DNA from: Saprospiraceae bacterium UBA1994
Lineage (GTDB): Bacteria; Bacteroidota; Bacteroidia; Chitinophagales; Saprospiraceae
NCBI GenBank assembly: GCA_002335865.1
Contig: DDCY01000005.1
Coordinates: forward strand, 1 to 32,627
Length of the DNA stretch: 32,627 nt
Direction of reading: 5' to 3'
Position numbers and translations under genes: made by a program. Within the stretch, counting starts at the first letter, position 1; every line of letters begins with the position of its first letter. Positions 24,298-32,227 of the stretch are shown one piece after another. The notes beneath the pieces are model-generated. The model made no database searches, had not been told where the DNA came from, and was given only the letters and a program-made list of their open reading frames with translations.

Positions 24298-25374
24298 TTA
24301 TTTCGTTATTAATTCCTTGACCACATTCTTAATTTCCTGCTCATCACCCTTTGGATATATTAAAAGTGCATCTGACTCGTCCACAACTATATAATCGTCT
24401 AAGCCTTTGATAACTAATACTTTTGCACTATCAGATCTTACGATTGTATTCTTTGTGTCGATTAGATGTGTGTTTGCTCCTATCGTTACGGAGAGATTCT
24501 GATCTTTATCCAGGAATGCGTGCAAGCTATTCCATGTACCTAGGTCACTCCATCCAATATCCGCAGGGATCGTATATACATTATCGGCTCGTTCTAGTAT
24601 TGCATAGTCGACAGAAATACTAGGTGTATCAAGATATACTTTATCTATATATTCCTGCTCACGATTTGTTGCAAAATTACTTTCATCTTGTGTGAGTACT
24701 TCTATTATTTCAGGAGCATTCAATCTAAATGAATCGATGAGATCATTGGCTTTCCAAATAAATATTCCACCATTCCACAAATAGTTACCCGCGTCTAGAT
24801 ATTGCTGTGCTACTTCTTTATTAGGCTTCTCTTTGAATGATGATACTTTATGAATTTTATTGGGTACATCACTTTCATCGTTAGACACCTCTATATATCC
24901 ATAACCTGTATCCGGTCTCGTAGGTTGAATACCTAAAGTAACAATAGCATTATTCGCTTCCACGTATTCAAATGCTTCTGTAATCTTCTGTAAGAATGCT
25001 TCTTCTTTTAATATCACATGATCCGATGGCGCCGTAACAAATACAGCATCAGGATTTTCGGCTCTCAATCGTAATGCTGTATAGGCCACGCATGGTGCGG
25101 TATTATTTCGACTTGGCTCACAAAGTATATTTTCTTCTGGAAGCTCTGGCAGATGTAATTGAGTTAAAGCTTTGTACTTCTTATTGGTCACAATTAAGAT
25201 TCTATCCGCTGGTACAAGATTAAGAAACCTTTCGAAGGTTAGTCTCAGAAGACTTTTTCCCACTCCAAGGATATCAAGAAATTGCTTAGGTGTATCCTCT
25301 GTACTCGCTGGCCAAAATCGCGAACCCACTCCGCCAGCCATTATTGTTATGTATCTGTTATTGTTTTTTGACAT
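24298..25374 (-). CDS. manC: Mannose-1-phosphate guanylyltransferase
   Basis: Makes GDP-mannose from mannose-1-phosphate and GTP. The nucleotidyltransferase signature GGVGSRFWP is at 14-22, with Lys30 of PKQF, then EPSRNNTAPCVAYTAL near 85-100, the SDHVI segment near 117, and FKEKP (about 181-185). At 358 aa it has only the guanylyltransferase part with a short beta-helix tail; the phosphomannose isomerase domain of bifunctional ManC is absent. Its start overlaps the methyltransferase stop by 17 bp, so the genes are co-transcribed. It would supply GDP-mannose or derived deoxysugars to the glycan made by this cluster. Confidence 0.93.
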   Translation of the reverse strand: MSKNNNRYITIMAGGVGSRFWPASTEDTPKQFLDILGVGKSLLRLTFERFLNLVPADRILIVTNKKYKALTQLHLPELPEENILCEPSRNNTAPCVAYTALRLRAENPDAVFVTAPSDHVILKEEAFLQKITEAFEYVEANNAIVTLGIQPTRPDTGYGYIEVSNDESDVPNKIHKVSSFKEKPNKEVAQQYLDAGNYLWNGGIFIWKANDLIDSFRLNAPEIIEVLTQDESNFATNREQEYIDKVYLDTPSISVDYAILERADNVYTIPADIGWSDLGTWNSLHAFLDKDQNLSVTIGANTHLIDTKNTIVRSDSAKVLVIKGLDDYIVVDESDALLIYPKGDEQEIKNVVKELITK

Positions 25375-26053
25375 GTAATAAACTTAATGTTGAAAATTTC
25401 TTAAACTTGAATTTACATAAAGCCCAACTATACAATTGTTCTAATTGATTCAAAATTGGAACTCGTTGGAAATAATTATGTCCCGGATATCCCATATGAT
25501 CTACTATACGATAACCCAGTGATTCGAAATTTCTATTGGCTTTCTGAGAAGGAAAAAAGCACCATCTATAAAATGCAGGATATTTATGATTTTTATCCAA
25601 ATCTCTATTTTTGATTTTACTGAGAATAAACGATCCTATAGATTCCGGTAAAATTCCATTAACAATTGCTGGTATACTATATGGATTAGCATACAGATGG
25701 ATTGCTGAACCTCCCCTCTTTAGTAAATTGAAAATCCCTTCATGAAAACTCTTAGAATCTTCGATATGCTCTAATACCATTTGACTTATTACCAAATCGA
25801 ATTTATTTTCTAAGCTAGAATCGAAATCTCTTTGCAAATCGATATTAAATTTTTCTACCTCAGGATTATACTCTTCCCAATAGGTAGTCTCAATATCAAT
25901 GATAGTATAATCTAATCCTTTCGCTTTAATGATACTTGACTTTATCGATGGCTGTCCAGAAGGGCCTATTTCACAGATTCTTATTCCCTCAAAGACTGAT
26001 GACGCTATCAACTTGTGATAGTCTGGATAGGAATGGCGAAAAGGTTTGGTCAC
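25358..26053 (-). CDS. Class I SAM-dependent methyltransferase
   Basis: 231 aa. Motif I reads ICEIGPSGQPS (about 26-36), and the post-I acidic residue is in YTIIDIE. Motif IV region DLVISQMVLEHIED (about 88-101) and NLLKRGGSAIHLY (about 109-121) are methyltransferase type 11/12 style. Starts with GTG at 26053, three nt after the WecB stop; there is no ATG before the domain. The C-terminal part (YRWCFFPSQKANRNFESLGYRI and beyond) resembles methyltransferases embedded in O-antigen and capsule clusters. It probably methylates a sugar or a lipid-linked intermediate; the exact target is unknown. Confidence 0.82.
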   Translation of the reverse strand: MTKPFRHSYPDYHKLIASSVFEGIRICEIGPSGQPSIKSSIIKAKGLDYTIIDIETTYWEEYNPEVEKFNIDLQRDFDSSLENKFDLVISQMVLEHIEDSKSFHEGIFNLLKRGGSAIHLYANPYSIPAIVNGILPESIGSFILSKIKNRDLDKNHKYPAFYRWCFFPSQKANRNFESLGYRIVDHMGYPGHNYFQRVPILNQLEQLYSWALCKFKFKKFSTLSLLHVKKQ

Positions 26054-26056
26054 GTA

Positions 26057-27148
26057 TTATAACTGAGCTACCATCTCTACAATACGATCCGCAGTCTTTC
26101 CGTCCCATAAATCAGGAATCGATCCTGACTTCCAATCACCTGCGATAAGCTTCTCTAGATAAGGTACAATATTATTTGGATCTGTACCCACGATTACGTT
26201 GGTTCCCATAGTAACCGTCTCAGGTCTTTCTGTGCTATTACGAAGTGTCATACAAGGTACATTGAGCACCGTAGTTTCCTCAGTGATTCCTCCTGAGTCA
26301 GTCACCACACCAGCACTATGTTTGATCATGTAGATAAACTCCAAATAAGACATGGGTCCAGTAACTATCAACTTCTCAAAGGCGATACCAAACTGGTCAA
26401 ACATTTTCTTTGTTCTTGGATGCATTGGAAATACTACTTTCTTATCGCCTACATTATCATTAATGAGAGAAAGTAGTTGTCTAAGATTTTCATACCCATC
26501 TACATTAGACGGTCTATGTAAAGTCATCACTAAGTAACCTTTGTTCTCTAGATCATACTCATTCCATAATGGTGGCTGAATTAACCTCTCCATATTACCC
26601 AAAAGACTATCTATCATTGTATTACCTACGAAGAAAATCTTCTCTTCGCCATGTCCCAAAGCACCCAAATTAGTATTTGCTAATGCAGTAGTCGTAAAGA
26701 AATAGTCTGTTATACTATCGGTTACCATTCGATTAATTTCTTCTGGCATCATTTCATCTCCTGATCTGATTCCTCCTTCGACGTGGGCAACTTTGATCCA
26801 TTCTTTCTTTGCCACGATTGCACATGCCATAGTAGAAGTCACATCACCGACCACGATGCATAACTCAGGTTTCCAATCTTTTACAGCTTCTTCATATCGA
26901 AGCATGATATTTGCAGTCTGGGTTGCCGCTGTTCCAGATCCTACACCCAAATTAAGTTGAGGCTCAGGAATGTTGAGTTGGGTAAAAAAGTCTTCACTCA
27001 TTTTTTTATCATAATGTTGACCCGTATGAATCAATCTATACTCTATTTTCTTTTCTACTGTAGCATTATGTTTTTCTATAGCAAGTACTATTGGACCTAT
27101 TTTCATAAAATTTGGTCTTGCTCCAGCTATTATATCTATTCTATGCAT
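26057..27148 (-). CDS. wecB: UDP-N-acetylglucosamine 2-epimerase (non-hydrolysing)
   Basis: Interconverts UDP-GlcNAc and UDP-ManNAc. 363 aa, normal for WecB/MnaA. Signatures: GARPNFMKIGPIV at 8-20, HTGQHYDKKMSEDFF at about 41-55, VVGDVTSTMACAI (about 99-111), VAHVEGGIRSGDEMMPEEINR (about 119-139), and the C-terminal TDSGGITEETT (about 284-294). It sits between the phosphoglycosyl transferase and the methyltransferase in the operon with small gaps. It would provide ManNAc or a ManNAc-derived sugar. The hydrolysing NeuC type is a less likely alternative, although a nonulosonate pathway would use a related enzyme. Confidence 0.92.
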   Translation of the reverse strand: MHRIDIIAGARPNFMKIGPIVLAIEKHNATVEKKIEYRLIHTGQHYDKKMSEDFFTQLNIPEPQLNLGVGSGTAATQTANIMLRYEEAVKDWKPELCIVVGDVTSTMACAIVAKKEWIKVAHVEGGIRSGDEMMPEEINRMVTDSITDYFFTTTALANTNLGALGHGEEKIFFVGNTMIDSLLGNMERLIQPPLWNEYDLENKGYLVMTLHRPSNVDGYENLRQLLSLINDNVGDKKVVFPMHPRTKKMFDQFGIAFEKLIVTGPMSYLEFIYMIKHSAGVVTDSGGITEETTVLNVPCMTLRNSTERPETVTMGTNVIVGTDPNNIVPYLEKLIAGDWKSGSIPDLWDGKTADRIVEMVAQL

Positions 27149-27163
27149 TATGTATATAAATTT

Positions 27164-27835
27164 TTAAAATTCTCTTCTCGGTATTCCTTTGAACCAAGTA
27201 TAAACTATGTCACTTTCTGGCTTAATTACAACCCATACTGTGGCAAATATAATTTTAAAATCTGTCCAAAATGATTGATTCTTCTGATACCATTTCTCTA
27301 GCTCTCCCTTGTGAGGGTAAATTGTATTCTTATAAAAATCCCAAGTATCACCTCCACTTTCTAAAACCTTGGTAATCAATTCTTCTTCATCCCTAAATAC
27401 GATTGAACCTATACCCGTCAAACCTGGCGTCACATTATAAATTACTTTCTGTACATCCTCTGAATATGCAGCAAAACTTTTCTGCATAACCGGTCGTGGA
27501 CCTACAACACTCATATGACCAAAAAATATATTGCATAATTGTGGGAGTTCGTTAATTTTACTTTTTCTCAAAAAACCACCCATTGGAGTCATCCTAGGAT
27601 CACCCTTAGTAGTAATCAATCCACCTTTCATATTTGCACTATCTTTGAGCATAGTTGCAAATTTATAGATGTCGAATAATTTATTCTTATGCCCAACTCT
27701 TTCCTGAAAGTAAAAAACGTACCCCTCACCTGTGAGTTTAAGTACAATGGCAATCGGAATGACAAAAGGAGAAAGTAACAATAAGGCAATTCCAGAAGAG
27801 ACTATATCTGACGCTCGTTTGAAAAATTTGTACAA
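27164..27835 (-). CDS. Initiating sugar transferase (PglC/WcaJ-type monotopic phosphoglycosyl transferase)
   Basis: Transfers a sugar-1-phosphate from a UDP-sugar to undecaprenyl phosphate, starting the repeat unit at the cytoplasmic membrane. 223 aa: a reentrant hydrophobic N-terminal helix (IVSSGIALLLLSPFVIPIAIVL, 11-32) and then the catalytic domain with FQERVG (43-48), DPRMTPMGGFLRK (79-91) and MSVVGPRPV (108-116). It is the short PglC-like form without the extra N-terminal domains of WcaJ. Start is TTG at 27835; an in-frame stop lies 24 nt upstream and no ATG precedes the helix. Notable: the Asp-Glu catalytic dyad expected before LPQL reads Asn95-Glu96 (codon AAC). Matching neighbours suggest UDP-diNAcBac or a similar sugar as substrate. 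Confidence 0.88.
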   Translation of the reverse strand: MYKFFKRASDIVSSGIALLLLSPFVIPIAIVLKLTGEGYVFYFQERVGHKNKLFDIYKFATMLKDSANMKGGLITTKGDPRMTPMGGFLRKSKINELPQLCNIFFGHMSVVGPRPVMQKSFAAYSEDVQKVIYNVTPGLTGIGSIVFRDEEELITKVLESGGDTWDFYKNTIYPHKGELEKWYQKNQSFWTDFKIIFATVWVVIKPESDIVYTWFKGIPRREF

Positions 27836-27853
27836 GGTGTTTTGTTTATTTTA

Positions 27854-27937
27854 TTAGGTGATTAGGAGACTAAGTAATTAAGGGGTTGAGCAAACCATAT
27901 AGCTATTGAGGTATTAAGCTGTTAAACTGTTCAAGTA
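27854..27937. repeat. Degenerate octanucleotide tandem repeat
   Basis: Plus-strand units: TTAGGTGA, TTAGGAGA, CTAAGTAA, TTAAGGGG, TTGAGCAA (27854-27893); a 12-nt interruption; then TTGAGGTA, TTAAGCTG, TTAAACTG, TTCAAGTA (27906-27937). Nine units of exactly 8 nt share a TTAAG-like 5' half and a variable 3' half. It is non-coding in both directions. Confidence 0.6.
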
Positions 27938-27983
27938 GGGCGATAACTATTATTAATTGATGACGCCACGAGCTTAACAGTTT
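27924..27983. repeat. Long-range inverted repeat next to the dehydratase stop
   Basis: Arms AAACTGTT (27924-27931) and AACAGTTT (27976-27983), with a nested GGCG (27939-27942) and CGCC (27964-27967). The plus-strand side ends in a T-run, so as a terminator it would stop antisense transcription; on the coding (minus) strand no T-run follows it. Confidence 0.4.
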
Positions 27984-27985
27984 TT

Positions 27986-29194
27986 TTACATTTTTTGATC
28001 CAAACTCTTACCTGTTTCGATGTGGCTAAAGTCTGGAAGATACTTTGAGATGAGCGACACGACCTTTGCCTTATTCACATCTTCTGCATCGAACAATTTT
28101 CTAAAATCTCGCAATGTTTGATCGATATCTGATTTCAATGGAATTACTGAATTTTTAACTACACCTAAGGCGTCAAAAGTATCCATATCTACTTCGTCTG
28201 ATTTCGTGTAAAATTCTTCAAATGACTTTTCACCACTTGTATCAGTTTTAAAGAAATAGACTGGATATGTTTTGTCCGTTGAACTCCAGGACTGCGCCTT
28301 CAATTTCGCTTCTTGTTCTGTTGCGCACTTTTCTGCTTCAAGACCAAGCTCTTCTAAGAATTTCTCAGCTATGGTAGAAAATGTCATCATCTGAGACTCG
28401 TCTAACTTAGGGAAGAAGATATCTGACGACTCCCCTAATAAACAGGCGAGCATACATAACTGACCACTTTCTTTTGGAGACAGAAAATATCGCTTTACAT
28501 CATTTGGAGAAGAGAGCGGCTGTCTCTTCATCATACGCTCAATAAATCCTGCCAATAAACTGCCATTACTAAACGCAACATTGGCAAACCTTGCCGTACA
28601 TATTTTGATTTCATCACTATAAGACATCAAAACCTTCTCCATGAGTTTCTTACTTCCTCCCATTACGTTTACAGGATTGGCCGCCTTGTCAGTAGATACA
28701 GAGAAGAAATGCTTTGGCTTAGATTCCAAAGCCAAAGCAATAAGTCTTTTTGTATTGAATACATTATTATTAATCATAGCTTCTATCGCTAGATGATCTT
28801 TCTCACTACGTACATGCTTATGTGCCGCAAAACATGCCACTATATCAAAATCTCTTTTACGGAACATCTTAGCGAATACCTCACCACCAAAATCAAATGG
28901 ATAAGTAATATATTCAGCTGGTATATATACATCTTGACTTCTCAGATCTCTTGTGAGTTCTGTTAGTCCATTTTCACTATAGTCTACTACCACTACACTG
29001 GATGGCTCAAAAGGTAAAATTGCTTTTACGAAGGAAGATCCTATTGTTCCTCCGCCTCCGATTACGAGAATTTTTTTTCCTTTGATTTCAGAAATCAATC
29101 TGTCTCGATTAGATTCTATATCATTCAGAAAGTAAGAGGTAGGCCTCTTAGTAATGTGCTTCTTTATGAATTCGTCTATTTTAAAATTTAGCAT
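27986..29194 (-). CDS. UDP-N-acetylglucosamine 4,6-dehydratase-like (FlaA1/CapD family)
   Basis: SDR-superfamily nucleotide-sugar 4,6-dehydratase, 402 aa. The NAD-binding GGGGTIG lies at 46-52 and acidic Asp71 follows beta 2 (VVVVDYSENGL). The active-site stretch is STDKAANPVNVMGGSKKLME (167-186), with Met178 replacing the usual SDR Tyr, a known feature of the FlaA1/PglF group, and Lys182 conserved. The membrane helices of PglF/CapD are absent, so this is a soluble form. It carries a C-terminal extension of about 120 residues. Predicted product: UDP-4-keto-6-deoxy-GlcNAc, the substrate of the aminotransferase encoded 13 nt upstream. UDP-sugar C5 epimerisation in the same active site is possible. 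Confidence 0.85.
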   Translation of the reverse strand: MLNFKIDEFIKKHITKRPTSYFLNDIESNRDRLISEIKGKKILVIGGGGTIGSSFVKAILPFEPSSVVVVDYSENGLTELTRDLRSQDVYIPAEYITYPFDFGGEVFAKMFRKRDFDIVACFAAHKHVRSEKDHLAIEAMINNNVFNTKRLIALALESKPKHFFSVSTDKAANPVNVMGGSKKLMEKVLMSYSDEIKICTARFANVAFSNGSLLAGFIERMMKRQPLSSPNDVKRYFLSPKESGQLCMLACLLGESSDIFFPKLDESQMMTFSTIAEKFLEELGLEAEKCATEQEAKLKAQSWSSTDKTYPVYFFKTDTSGEKSFEEFYTKSDEVDMDTFDALGVVKNSVIPLKSDIDQTLRDFRKLFDAEDVNKAKVVSLISKYLPDFSHIETGKSLDQKM

Positions 29195-29207
29195 TGTTCA
29201 ATTGTAT

Positions 29208-30302
29208 TTAAAAACAACTTTTAATAACCTTCACTACTTCAGCAAGATTCTTTTCTATTAGATTCACGCTACTTGGTATACTTAGACAATTAGCATGTAT
29301 ATCTCTAGCGTAATCATGCTTAGTATAATATTCATTATCCACAAACATGGGCAACTGATTCATAGGAAACCAAAATGGTCTTGCGATTATTTTATTTTCC
29401 TTTAGAGCAGCTAGTATTTCTTTTTGCTTAGAAGAGTAAAAAGTAAACAGCCAACAGTTGGGATCAACTTCTTCAGCTACCTTTTGGAATTTAATATCTC
29501 CGACTCCTTCTAAATACTTTCTATAATATGCATCTATTTCTTTCTTTTTATCTATAAAAGAAGGCAACTGTTCCATCTGCGCTACACCAATAGCTGCTAA
29601 TACATTTACTAGTCTATAGTTAAATCCTATTTCATCATGGAAGTATGTCTCAGGATCTACTTTACTTTGTGTAGACAAGTGTTTTGCTCTTTTGGCGTGT
29701 GCTTCGTCATTTGTGACTATTACACCACCACCGCCAGTAGTGATGATCTTATTTCCGTTGAAAGAAAAAACATTCATCTCGCCAAACGATCCTGCAGATT
29801 TTCCGTTCCAATAACTACCTAATGCTTCTGTACTATCTTCTATTACATGTAAACCGTATCTTGCGGCTATATCCATAAGCTTAGACATATCACACATATT
29901 ACCCAATACATGGACTGGCATCACTGCTTTTACATGTACTCCATTATTTTCATCTAGCCATTCCTCAAGTAGATCTAAATCAATCTGCCATGTATCAGGA
30001 TCTACATCTATAAATACTGGTGTCGCTTTAGTATAGGCCACAGCATTAGCAGAAGCGATGAAAGTTATATTAGGCACCAAAACTATATCCCCTTGCTCTA
30101 TACCCAACATATGCATAGCCAAATGTAATCCTGAAGTTCCATTACTAGTAGCTACTCCATATTCACAACCAGAAAAATTAGCAACCATGTTTTCAAACTG
30201 AGTTACATAGCTACCTGCGGAACTGACCCAGCCTGCCTCTATGCAGTCTGTAACATATTTAAGTTCGTTGCCTCCTAAGTGTGGAATGGAGAGTGGGATC
30301 AT
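29208..30302 (-). CDS. DegT/DnrJ/EryC1 aminotransferase (PglE/LegC-like)
   Basis: PLP-dependent sugar aminotransferase, 364 aa. The PLP Lys is K185 in FSFNGNKIITTGGGG, and Asp156 of IEDSTEALGS contacts the pyridine nitrogen. ATSNGTSGLHLAMHMLGI (51-68) and VPNITFIASANAV (76-88) match the LegC/PglE branch, which converts UDP-4-keto-6-deoxy-GlcNAc to UDP-4-amino-4,6-dideoxy-GlcNAc using glutamate. Its ATG overlaps the acetyltransferase stop by the ATGA tetranucleotide, a sign of translational coupling. With the dehydratase and acetyltransferase it completes a bacillosamine-type pathway. Confidence 0.9.
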   Translation of the reverse strand: MIPLSIPHLGGNELKYVTDCIEAGWVSSAGSYVTQFENMVANFSGCEYGVATSNGTSGLHLAMHMLGIEQGDIVLVPNITFIASANAVAYTKATPVFIDVDPDTWQIDLDLLEEWLDENNGVHVKAVMPVHVLGNMCDMSKLMDIAARYGLHVIEDSTEALGSYWNGKSAGSFGEMNVFSFNGNKIITTGGGGVIVTNDEAHAKRAKHLSTQSKVDPETYFHDEIGFNYRLVNVLAAIGVAQMEQLPSFIDKKKEIDAYYRKYLEGVGDIKFQKVAEEVDPNCWLFTFYSSKQKEILAALKENKIIARPFWFPMNQLPMFVDNEYYTKHDYARDIHANCLSIPSSVNLIEKNLAEVVKVIKSCF

Positions 30303-30913
30303 ATATTTATCTGTTTCCTTTTAATAATTTTTGCTGGATTTCCAACTACTGTTTTACCATCTGGAACATCACTCAAGACTACTGCACCTGCACCTACAAT
30401 AACATCATTTCCAATTTCAACACCCTGCCTCACCACTGCATTAGCTCCGATAAAAGAATGCTTACCTACTTTTACATTTCCAGCTAATACGGCACCAGGT
30501 GCGACATGTACAAAATCACCCACTTGACATCCATGCTCTACTACAGCAGCTGTGTTTATTATACACCCTTTCCCGACTACTGCCAAAGAGTTAACAATAC
30601 TACCTGCACATAATAATGTTCCTATTCCAATTTCTACAAAAGAACCAATTATACTAGAACTATGAGAAATTGTTTGGAGAGCGCCAACAGACTTATATTT
30701 TTCAATAATCCTAGATCTTATTTTATTATCTCCTATAGCTACTATCCACTGATTATTAGTAAGCACATCAACACTATCAAATCCCAAATACTTCAAGTCA
30801 AAAGGGTTTTCTTTTTTCTTGACTATTTCACAATATCCAGTAATACTTCCGCTGCAGGAGTATATTGCTTCTATAGCTACCAAAGCATGTCCTGAATATC
30901 CGATCAATATCAT
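30299..30913 (-). CDS. NeuD/PglD-family sugar O/N-acetyltransferase
   Basis: 204-aa acetyltransferase. An N-terminal Rossmann-like UDP-sugar-binding part (MILIGYSGHALVAIEAI, then VAIGDNKIRSRI near 58-69) is followed by a left-handed beta-helix of hexapeptide repeats from about 95 to 185. The likely catalytic His is in VVEHGCQVGDFVHVAPGA (about 127-144), the equivalent of PglD His125. It would acetylate the C4 amine of UDP-4-amino-4,6-dideoxy-GlcNAc with acetyl-CoA, giving UDP-diNAcBac. The ATGA overlap with the aminotransferase gene supports the joint pathway. A NeuD-type sialic acid O-acetyltransferase is the alternative. Confidence 0.88.
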   Translation of the reverse strand: MILIGYSGHALVAIEAIYSCSGSITGYCEIVKKKENPFDLKYLGFDSVDVLTNNQWIVAIGDNKIRSRIIEKYKSVGALQTISHSSSIIGSFVEIGIGTLLCAGSIVNSLAVVGKGCIINTAAVVEHGCQVGDFVHVAPGAVLAGNVKVGKHSFIGANAVVRQGVEIGNDVIVGAGAVVLSDVPDGKTVVGNPAKIIKRKQINI

Positions 30914-30945
30914 TAATATCTATTTATAATTAAGTTGACAACAAA

Positions 30946-32163
30946 CTATGAGTATAAAAAATTAAATATCTCTTCATATCTTGTAGTTAAAATATTAAAA
31001 TCATTATTTCGCATAACATATTCGCGACCATTATCACCCAAACGTTTTCTTTCTTCCGAGTCCATATCCCTCAATTTAACTATAGCCTCAAAAATTGCTT
31101 GATGATCATTTGGCTTAACCGCTATGCCACAATTAGCAAGTTCAATTACATTTTCTCCAATATTACCTGCCATAATAATCGGTTTTCCCGAGTACATATA
31201 GTCAAAAATTTTATTCGCAGAAACTCCAAATCTATATAGTGAAATATCATGCCATGAAAGTATTAACACATCAAAATGATCTAACAAATCAACCACCTCG
31301 CGCTTTGACACTGAATCCAAAAAAATCGTATTTTTATTTGTCGATATTTTTTCTAAAGAGGACTTCTCATAACCCTCCCCTACAATACACAATGCTATAT
31401 CCTCGCCGCACATATTTGCGGCATCTATAACGGGATTCATTGCATTAGCTACACCAAGTGACCCAGCATATCCAACAATAAATTTTTCTTTGGGTATATT
31501 ACGTTTAGTACAATAATTGAGTTTTACCGGAGCCTCTTTTTCATCTAAATAAATTCCATTTGGTATGTGCGTAAAATTTGATCTTGATCTTTTCAATAAG
31601 TTTTCAATATGTTCTTTAGCAAGAGGTAGCAAAGAGGTAATGTGATCGTACCTTTTATAACCAATCAATTCTACCCATCTTAAAAAAACCACTAAAGGGT
31701 TATACTTACTAAATCCACCCAATTCGATTATAGATAAAGGCCAGATGTCTCTTATCTCAAGTATTAACTTACAACCGTACTTCCTCTTCAGTAATAATCC
31801 ATTAAGTATCGAAAGCAAAGATGGAGATGAAACGATCACTACATCTGGACAATCAAGTATAGAAAAAGGAAAACAGAATAATTTAATCATAAAAATTATC
31901 ATACTCCAGATCCTACCCAATCCTCTTGCCGAAGCATAACGAGGAGTTTTTACCAAGCCTAGAGTTATACCTTCTTCTTCTTTGACTTCAAAGTTTTTAG
32001 ACTGCTTAATATTCTTTCTTGGCACATGAGAAAATGTACTAGTTAATAGCGTAACATTATAATCTCTGTTATAAAGAGTCTTCGCTAAATAATAATGTCT
32101 ATGTCCATCTACACCCATAGAAGGAGTGCCTATGTGTTGATTAATAATCCAGATATTATTCAT
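30946..32163 (-). CDS. Glycosyltransferase family 4 (WbuB-like)
   Basis: 405-aa GT4 enzyme. The start NNIWIINQHIGTPSMGVDGHRHYYLAKTL and the segment SMIIFMIKLFCFPFSILDCPDVVIVSSP (an amphipathic membrane-contact stretch, about 85-112) are like WbuB and related transferases. The C-terminal donor domain has VGYAGSLGVANAM (about 231-243), VGEGYEKSSLE and the variable EX7E equivalent near SANKIFDYMYSGKPIIM (about 317-333), where the first Glu is not obvious. It is in a glycan cluster with 32 nt to the next gene. The gene is noticeably AT-rich, as O-antigen-type transferases often are. The sugar specificity is not readable. Confidence 0.85.
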   Translation of the reverse strand: MNNIWIINQHIGTPSMGVDGHRHYYLAKTLYNRDYNVTLLTSTFSHVPRKNIKQSKNFEVKEEEGITLGLVKTPRYASARGLGRIWSMIIFMIKLFCFPFSILDCPDVVIVSSPSLLSILNGLLLKRKYGCKLILEIRDIWPLSIIELGGFSKYNPLVVFLRWVELIGYKRYDHITSLLPLAKEHIENLLKRSRSNFTHIPNGIYLDEKEAPVKLNYCTKRNIPKEKFIVGYAGSLGVANAMNPVIDAANMCGEDIALCIVGEGYEKSSLEKISTNKNTIFLDSVSKREVVDLLDHFDVLILSWHDISLYRFGVSANKIFDYMYSGKPIIMAGNIGENVIELANCGIAVKPNDHQAIFEAIVKLRDMDSEERKRLGDNGREYVMRNNDFNILTTRYEEIFNFLYS

Positions 32164-32227
32164 GTAGTATAGATATACTTATATTTATTAACAATTTATC
32201 GTAAACCAAATTTTTAGTATATCGCAA

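Larger units (their letters stand above)
27836..27985. other. Intergenic gap inside the glycan operon
   Basis: 150 nt, the second-largest gap in the cluster. It holds a degenerate octanucleotide repeat array and a long hairpin next to the dehydratase stop. No gene is visible. Confidence 0.6.

Noticed and set aside
27924..27983. Long inverted repeat considered as the terminator of the dehydratase gene
   Set aside because: The T-run is on the wrong side for the minus-strand gene, and downstream genes of the same cluster must be transcribed; kept only as an inverted repeat.
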